In this document: in pieces, positions 57,059 to 64,000 of the stretch
How the letters are laid out: every line of letters begins with the position of its first letter
Numbering within the stretch: position 1 is the stretch's first letter
Origin: Lentzea sp. NEAU-D7
GTDB taxonomy: Bacteria; Actinomycetota; Actinomycetes; Mycobacteriales; Pseudonocardiaceae
Length of the DNA stretch: 64,000 nucleotides
Direction: 5' to 3'
Assembly (NCBI RefSeq): GCF_026242055.1
Contig: NZ_JAPJDL010000006.1
Location: 1 to 64,000, forward strand
Notes under the pieces: generated by a model
Told to the model about the DNA's origin: nothing
Database searches by the model: none
What the model saw: the letters and a program-made list of their open reading frames with translations, nothing else
Translations under genes and position numbers: made by a program

Positions 57059-57757
57059 TCATGTGAGGCGCTTGAGCCAGTCGGTGATGATCTGGCGCGA
57101 CGCCGGGGTGGCGTGCACCCACGTCTGCTGGTTCTGGTCGGTGTACTTGACCACGAGCCAGCGGCCGTCCTCGAAGTCGATGGTGGTGAGGAAGGTCTTG
57201 GCGCGCTGCCTTTCCTCACCGTTGTGCGTCGCCGCGTAGAGCTTCGCCGTGCCGTTGCGGGGCTGGGCGAGCAGCTGGCGCAGCGAGATCGACGGCGACG
57301 CCTTGCCGGGCTGGTGCAGGTTGATCTCGGTCTCGTGCACGTTGATCGACGCGCCGCGGCCCGCCGGGACGTCCGGCAGCTGCATCGCGAGGACCTCCGG
57401 CGCGTTCTCCGGCCGGATCGGGTGCAGCTGCACGAAGCCCTTGTCGTGCAGGGCGAGCACACCGTGCTGCGCGTTCGCCGCGACCACCACGGGCCTGGTC
57501 TCGTTCGGCGTGACCGCGATCCAGGCCGAGTAGTCGTGCTCCGCCTTGGCGATCAGGTGCAGCGTGCCCCGGACGTCCGGGTGGTCGAGCCCGACCCGGC
57601 GCAGCTCACCGATGACGTCGCGCTCGATGAGCGCGCGTTCGTCCTCGGTCTCACCGGGCGAGTCGACGGAGAGCGCGGGGTGGTGCTGCCCCAGCTTCTC
57701 CTGCTTCCACAGCACGCCGAAGGCGAGGTCGGACAGTTGGATCGACGAGCGCAGCAC
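57059..57757 (-). CDS. ESX secretion-associated protein EspG family
   Basis: 232 residues from GTG 57757. LSDLAFGVLWKQEKLGQHHP at the start, then RRVGLDHPDVRGTLHLIAKA, and the C-terminal RQIITDWLKRL fit the EspG fold of Pseudonocardiales. EspG proteins are cytoplasmic chaperones for PE-PPE substrates of type VII secretion. It is directly downstream (1 base) of a lipoprotein with a PPE-like tail and of a small helical protein. No ESX core genes (EccB/C/D) are in the window. Confidence 0.8.
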   Translation of the reverse strand: MLRSSIQLSDLAFGVLWKQEKLGQHHPALSVDSPGETEDERALIERDVIGELRRVGLDHPDVRGTLHLIAKAEHDYSAWIAVTPNETRPVVVAANAQHGVLALHDKGFVQLHPIRPENAPEVLAMQLPDVPAGRGASINVHETEINLHQPGKASPSISLRQLLAQPRNGTAKLYAATHNGEERQRAKTFLTTIDFEDGRWLVVKYTDQNQQTWVHATPASRQIITDWLKRLT

Positions 57758-57758
57758 G

Positions 57759-58112
57759 TCAGCCCCCGATCGTCGGCGGTGCGACCATCGGCATGTCGCC
57801 GATGAGCTCGTTCGTGTTCTCCTCGGTGACGAGGTAGTCGGCGGACTTGTGCTCCAGGTCGTCCTCTCCCCGACCCTTCTGCCCTTGAGCGCCCATCCCG
57901 GCCATTCCTGCCGCACCGGCACGTCCTGGTGCGCCTGCGGCACCGCCGCGAGCCCCCGTGTTCTGGCCGGTCTCGCCCATCACGCCGAACACCCCGGCCT
58001 TGCCACCTGGCTGCTGGGCCGCCGTGCCACCGGCCGGCGTGCCGCCGCTGTCGCCGCAGCCGGCCAGCAGTGCGAGTGCTGCGGCTCCTGCGGCGATGGT
58101 TCGGATGCGCAA
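57759..58112 (-). CDS. small lipoprotein with Gly/Ala-rich middle and PPE-like C-terminal tail
   Basis: 117 residues from TTG 58112. The lipobox signal is RIRTIAAGAAALALLAGCGD (Cys about residue 19). A collagen-like Gly/Ala-rich middle follows (GARGGAAGAPGRAGAAGMAG), then the tail KSADYLVTEENTNELIGDMP ending VAPPTIGG. That tail resembles the conserved C terminus of PPE-like proteins in this order (from memory). A full PPE domain is absent. It could be a natural small lipoprotein or a deletion fusion of a lipoprotein and a PPE gene. Confidence 0.7.
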   Translation of the reverse strand: MRIRTIAAGAAALALLAGCGDSGGTPAGGTAAQQPGGKAGVFGVMGETGQNTGARGGAAGAPGRAGAAGMAGMGAQGQKGRGEDDLEHKSADYLVTEENTNELIGDMPMVAPPTIGG

Positions 58113-58125
58113 CAGCTCAGTCCTT

Positions 58126-58422
58126 CTACTTGAGGTTGTCCCGGTTGCCCTGCTCGGTCTCTTCGTACTGGCGCAGCGTCGCCTTCAGGTTCTCGATCCG
58201 GGTGGTCAGTGTCCGCTGCAGCTGGTCGTTGGACAGCTGGTGTCCCTTGGCCGCGGCGTTCGCCCAGTTCGCGTAGACCTGGCTCGGGGCGTCCCGGCCG
58301 GCGCCCTGGATGGTCGTCAGAACCTCGCCGTTGAGTTGAGCGACCACGAGGTCTTCCTTGATCGACTCGTACTCCTTGATGGCCGCGCGCAGTGTCTCCA
58401 GATCGACCTTGGTCCCGCTCAT
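58126..58422 (-). CDS. small helical protein, WXG100/ESX-associated type
   Basis: 98 residues from ATG 58422 with ggggagg upstream. It is mostly helical and hydrophilic (VDLETLRAAIKEYESIKEDL, LQRTLTTRIENLKATLRQYE). Size and helix-turn-helix character suit WXG100-like partners, but the WxG turn is absent (QVYANWANAAAKG occupies the middle). It is the first gene of the trio leading to EspG; 13 bases separate it from the lipoprotein start. Confidence 0.65.
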   Translation of the reverse strand: MSGTKVDLETLRAAIKEYESIKEDLVVAQLNGEVLTTIQGAGRDAPSQVYANWANAAAKGHQLSNDQLQRTLTTRIENLKATLRQYEETEQGNRDNLK

Positions 58423-58518
58423 CCCCAGGCCCTCCCCGCAGAATCGTGCGCCGAGCAGCATAGCGCCAGGTCGCGGCACCAGTCGGGGTTCCAAAGCACG
58501 ATCGGGTGAAAACGACGA

Positions 58519-58550
58519 ACCCCCGCCGTCGCATTGCGATCAGCGGGGGT
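58519..58550 (-). terminator. terminator after the valS-folC-DUF4233 operon
   Basis: acccccgc (58519-58526) pairs with gcgggggt (58543-58550), with an inner tcgc/gcga; on the minus strand it is followed by tcgtcgtttt. It marks the end of the housekeeping operon. Confidence 0.8.
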
Positions 58551-58609
58551 GCGAAATCCGGAAACCGTCCGGTGAATGTCGTCGCCGAATTTGTGTGGAA
58601 TGCGTCCGG

Positions 58610-59014
58610 TCAGGACTGCTGTTCGGTCTGCTGCTGTTGCTGAGCCGGGAGCCGGCCCTCGGCCATGCGCTTGAGCAGGTCCTTGCGCAGCCACAGCAGG
58701 TACGCCCAGACGAGCCCGAAGATCACGCCGATCACGCCCATCGCGGGCAGCAGCAGCCAGGTGGCGATCAGCAGCACGTGCAGGCCCACGACGGCGCCGA
58801 TCGCCCAGGGCTTGCGGACGAAGGCGCACATCGCGATGAACACCGCGATGAAGCCGAACGCGACCCAGCCGACCAGGGACGTGACGCCGCCGTGCAGCTT
58901 GGCGATCACGGGGAGGGCCAGGGCCACGACGATGACCTCGAGGATCAGCGTGCCGGCCATGATGCCCCGGAACGCCTTCATCGGGTCCTTCTTCAGCGGG
59001 GCCGGGGTGGTCAT
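58610..59014 (-). CDS. DUF4233 family membrane protein
   Basis: 134 residues. The ATG overlaps the folC stop (ATGA). Four membrane segments: AGTLILEVIVVALALPVIA, LVGWVAFGFIAVFIAMCAF, AIGAVVGLHVLLIATWLLL and MGVIGVIFGLVWAYLLWLR. The C-terminal tail is Gln-rich (LPAQQQQQTEQQS). DUF4233 proteins almost always follow folC in actinobacteria; the function is unknown. Confidence 0.92.
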   Translation of the reverse strand: MTTPAPLKKDPMKAFRGIMAGTLILEVIVVALALPVIAKLHGGVTSLVGWVAFGFIAVFIAMCAFVRKPWAIGAVVGLHVLLIATWLLLPAMGVIGVIFGLVWAYLLWLRKDLLKRMAEGRLPAQQQQQTEQQS

Positions 59015-60348
59015 GCCGGCTCCTTTCCGAACAGGGCGCGGGCCTCGCCTGCGGTGACGATCGAGCCGGTGACGATGATGCCGCCGCCGGACTGCTCGTC
59101 CTCGGTGAGGTGGATCGCTTCCTCGATGGCGTCGACCAGGCGGGGACGCACCTCGAAGCGGTCCTCGCCGAAGATCGGGACGGCCAGGCCGGCCAGCACG
59201 TCCGGGTCCATGGCGCGGGGCGAGGAGTTGGTGGTGATCACCAGTTCCTGCACGACCGGCTCCAGCGCGGCGAGGATGCCCTCGGCGTCCTTGTCCGCCA
59301 TGACGGCCACCACGGCCACGAGCTTGCGGAAGCCGAACTCCGACTCCAGCGCGCGGGCCAGCGCGGCGGCGCCGTGCGGGTTGTGCGCCGCGTCGACGAA
59401 GACGTTGGGCGCGGAGCGGACGCGCTCCAGGCGGCCCGGCGTGACGACCGACGCGAAGCCCTCGCGGACCATCTCGATGTCGATCTTGCGCTCGGGACCC
59501 GCGCCGAAGAACGCCTCGACCGCGGCCAGCGCCAGCGCGGCGTTCGCTGCCTGGTGTTCGCCGTGCAGCGGCAGGAAGATGTCCTCGTAGACGCCGCCCA
59601 GGCCCTGCAGCGTGATCATCTGGCCGCCGACGGCCACCGCCCTCGACAGGACGCCGAACTCGCTGCCGAAACGGGCCACCATCGCGTCCACCTCGGCGAC
59701 GCGTTCCAGGATCACCCGCATGACCTCGGGCGTCTGCTCGCCGACGATCGCGACGGAGCCCGGCTTGATGATGCCGGACTTCTCCACCGCGATGTCCTCG
59801 GGACGGTTGCCGAGGTACTCGGTGTGGTCGACGCCGATCGGGGTGAGCACGGCGACGCGGGTGTCCACGATGGACGTCGCGTCCCACGTGCCGCCCATGC
59901 CGACCTCGACCACGGCGACGTCCGCCGGCGCTTCCGCGAAGGCCGCGTAGGCCATGCCGGTGAGCACCTCGAACTTGCTCATCCGGATCTCGGACCGGGA
60001 GTCCACCATCGCGACGTAGGGCTCGATGTCGCGGTAGACCTCGACGTAGCGCTCGGGCGAGATCGGCTGGTTGTCGATGCTGATCCGCTCGGTCGCGAGC
60101 TGCAGGTGCGGGCTCGTGAACCGGCCGGTGCGCAGGCCGATGCGCGTGAAGAGCGCGTCGACCATGCGCGACGTCGACGTCTTGCCGTTCGTGCCCGTCA
60201 GCTGCACGACCGGGTAGGACGTCTGCGGGTCGCCCAGCACGTGGGCCAGCGCCTTGATCCGCTCCAGCGACGGCTCGAGCTTGGTCTCGGGCCACCGCTG
60301 GTTGAGCTCGTTCTCGACGTCGAGGAACTCGTCGAGGTTGGTTTCCAC
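59011..60348 (-). CDS. folC: bifunctional folylpolyglutamate/dihydrofolate synthase
   Basis: 445 residues from GTG 60348; its SD ggagg lies in the last codons of valS. VVQLTGTNGKTSTSRMVDAL is the Mur-ligase P-loop, FTSPHLQLATERI the folate loop, GMGGTWDATS the omega loop region and VDAAHNPHGAAALA the C-terminal signature. It adds glutamates to folates and makes dihydrofolate. It is coupled on both sides: valS upstream, DUF4233 downstream. Confidence 0.95.
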   Translation of the reverse strand: METNLDEFLDVENELNQRWPETKLEPSLERIKALAHVLGDPQTSYPVVQLTGTNGKTSTSRMVDALFTRIGLRTGRFTSPHLQLATERISIDNQPISPERYVEVYRDIEPYVAMVDSRSEIRMSKFEVLTGMAYAAFAEAPADVAVVEVGMGGTWDATSIVDTRVAVLTPIGVDHTEYLGNRPEDIAVEKSGIIKPGSVAIVGEQTPEVMRVILERVAEVDAMVARFGSEFGVLSRAVAVGGQMITLQGLGGVYEDIFLPLHGEHQAANAALALAAVEAFFGAGPERKIDIEMVREGFASVVTPGRLERVRSAPNVFVDAAHNPHGAAALARALESEFGFRKLVAVVAVMADKDAEGILAALEPVVQELVITTNSSPRAMDPDVLAGLAVPIFGEDRFEVRPRLVDAIEEAIHLTEDEQSGGGIIVTGSIVTAGEARALFGKEPA

Positions 60349-60353
60349 GGTTG

Positions 60354-62981
<2,628 letters not shown>

Positions 62982-63066
62982 AGCGGTGAAGTCTACGGAG
63001 GGCAGGCTATCGACTTACACCGAGATACCTGCTAACGCGCGGGCCAACCTCTACGATCCCCGCCTC

Positions 63067-63822
63067 GTGAGTCTTTATGGGGGCCTTGAAGATCATCCGG
63101 ACCTGAACGACGCCGAGTGGGGCCGTCGGGTCGAACGCGAGTTCAGGCGGGAGAGACGCGGTAAAAGAGGTCTTCTCGGCGGGCTCGTGGCGGCGTTCGC
63201 GGTGACCGGTCTCGTGGCCGCGGGCCTGATGTGGGGCGGTGTCGCGGAAGGACCGCCGGGCCCCGCGTCCGCCGTGGACTTCGACCGGCCGTTCGCCGGC
63301 ACGGAGTTCGAGACCTGGGCGGACGGCGAGCAGGGTGTGGTCGCCGCACCCGAGCACGAGCAGGTGCGCAAGGCCGTCATCGCGGCCAGGCTGGACCCCG
63401 CGGTGCTGGTGGGACACGACCCCGCCGCGTTCTTCTCGCTGGCGCCTGCGGGGGCGCGCGAGGCCTTCGAGCCGGTCCTGCCGTCGCTGGTGACCCGGCT
63501 CAAGCAGGGCACCACGCTGCTGCCCGGCGGCATCAAGGTCAAGGGCACCATCGCCCCCGCCGTCGACGACGAGGGCGTGAACGTCGTCCGCAGCGACTTC
63601 CTGATCGCCTACGCCTTCACGCCCGCCGACCGGGCCGCCGTGGACAGCCACGAGGACTTCGTCGTCCTGCTGCACGCGATCGCCGACTACGGGCTGATCC
63701 CGCAGGGCCTGCAGATCAGGGCCACGAAGATCCGCATCGACCACGCGGCGTGCACCACGAGGTCCGACGGCTTCCTGGCGCCGCGGTTCACCGAGGGCTC
63801 GACCTGCGGGGTCAGCGTCTGA
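63067..63822 (+). CDS. hypothetical membrane-anchored protein
   Basis: 251 residues from GTG 63067. A charged N terminus (EWGRRVEREFRRERRGKRG) is followed by one membrane segment (GLLGGLVAAFAVTGLVAAGL), then an exported domain of about 190 residues with two cysteines (DHAACTTRSD, GSTCGVSV). VVRSDFLIAYAFTPADRAAV is distinctive, but no family is assigned. TACGAT ends 9 bases before the GTG and there is no SD, so a leaderless mRNA is possible. It is divergent from valS. Confidence 0.75.
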   Translation: MSLYGGLEDHPDLNDAEWGRRVEREFRRERRGKRGLLGGLVAAFAVTGLVAAGLMWGGVAEGPPGPASAVDFDRPFAGTEFETWADGEQGVVAAPEHEQVRKAVIAARLDPAVLVGHDPAAFFSLAPAGAREAFEPVLPSLVTRLKQGTTLLPGGIKVKGTIAPAVDDEGVNVVRSDFLIAYAFTPADRAAVDSHEDFVVLLHAIADYGLIPQGLQIRATKIRIDHAACTTRSDGFLAPRFTEGSTCGVSV

Positions 63823-63861
63823 ACCGCCTCGATTGATCACTCTTTCAGAGGTGCCGGGACG

Positions 63862-63892
63862 CCGTGACGGCGATCACAATTGACCGTCACGG
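63862..63892 (+). terminator. terminator candidate after the membrane-protein gene
   Basis: ccgtgacgg (63862-63870) pairs with ccgtcacgg (63884-63892) across a 13-base loop, 39 bases past the stop. The loop contains tcacaattga, so it could also be an operator for the next gene. Confidence 0.5.
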
Positions 63893-63985
63893 ACCGTTCA
63901 ACCCCTTGGGGCCCGTGACGGGCGACGCCGCCGCGTTCTTCGGGGGCGCTGGCGGCGCCGACGTCGATCAGCGAACAATGGACGC

Positions 63986-64000
63986 ATGAGCAGCAAGCCC
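63986..64000 (+). CDS. start of a further gene, cut by the window edge
   Basis: ATG followed by agcagcaagccc (MSSKP). Only five codons are in view, so the product cannot be named. Confidence 0.4.

Noticed and set aside
62982-63066. T-box or other leader before valS
   Set aside because: Only 85 bases separate valS from the divergent gene and no T-box core is seen.

Overview
The window is a piece of a GC-rich actinobacterial chromosome. GTG/TTG starts are common, third codon positions are GC-rich, S20/S21/L27-region housekeeping genes are present, and there are an EspG-type ESX accessory protein, a TIGR03960/TIGR03936 radical-SAM pair and actinobacterial-style ComEA/ComEC. Together these point to the order Pseudonocardiales (Lentzea/Saccharothrix/Amycolatopsis-like; the genus is inference). 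The left edge carries the promoter and antitermination leader of an rRNA operon that reads leftwards out of the window.

Layout. 0.4-2.2 kb: a secreted PL6 polysaccharide lyase and a Nudix hydrolase. 2.2-4.9 kb: a tightly coupled operon of an SPFH/Band-7 membrane protein, a ribbon-helix-helix protein and an AAA+ ATPase, preceded by a perfect palindrome. 5-7.2 kb: a secreted GH3 beta-glucosidase whose Shine-Dalgarno lies in a perfect hairpin. 7.3-9.5 kb: rpsT, a membrane methyltransferase-like protein and holA. 9.6-11 kb: a SAM-I (S-box) riboswitch and thrC. 11-18.7 kb (minus): rsfS, phosphatase, SGNH hydrolase, DegV, comEA, a 0.8-kb tandem-repeat array, comEC, whose reading frame has no stop at the expected place, and a small hypothetical gene. 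18.8-22.3 kb: csp, nadD, a P450 and proA. 22.4-29.9 kb: an accessory block of a RecQ helicase with a phosphoribosyltransferase-like tail, a second P450, AraC/DUF1772, two VOC proteins, an alpha/beta hydrolase and an MHS transporter. 29.9-41.6 kb: proB, obgE, rpmA, rplU, rne, TIGR03936, a subtilase on the opposite strand, a hypothetical protein and TIGR03960. 41.7-45.5 kb: a DrrA/DrrB-like ABC exporter, a GNAT enzyme, an extreme G/C homopolymer tract and ndk. 45.6-58.4 kb: a second accessory block with a DHA2 exporter and its MarR regulator, a 1799-residue alpha-amylase/pullulanase, PhoD, secreted proteins and an ESX-associated trio. 58.6-63 kb: DUF4233, folC and valS. The window ends in the first codons of another gene.

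How it fits together. Read on the minus strand, valS-folC-DUF4233-ndk-TIGR03960-TIGR03936-rne-rplU-rpmA-obgE-proB-proA-nadD-rsfS-phosphatase-degV-comEA-comEC-holA-rpsT is the familiar actinobacterial housekeeping order, covering translation, ribosome assembly, RNA decay, proline, NAD, competence and replication. It is broken by inserted accessory blocks: carbohydrate degradation, transporters, P450s and ESX-related genes. Regulatory features read from sequence include an rRNA promoter, an S-box, an SD-sequestering hairpin, RHH-like and MarR-like operators, and several strong terminators.

Most novel signals: the SPFH-RHH-AAA+ operon with its operator, the repeat array between comEA and comEC together with the missing comEC stop, the inverted and direct repeats at the recQ 5' end, the G21/C31 tract, and a lipoprotein that looks like a PPE C-terminal tail joined to a lipoprotein signal. 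No CRISPR array, prophage, insertion sequence or tRNA gene was seen.
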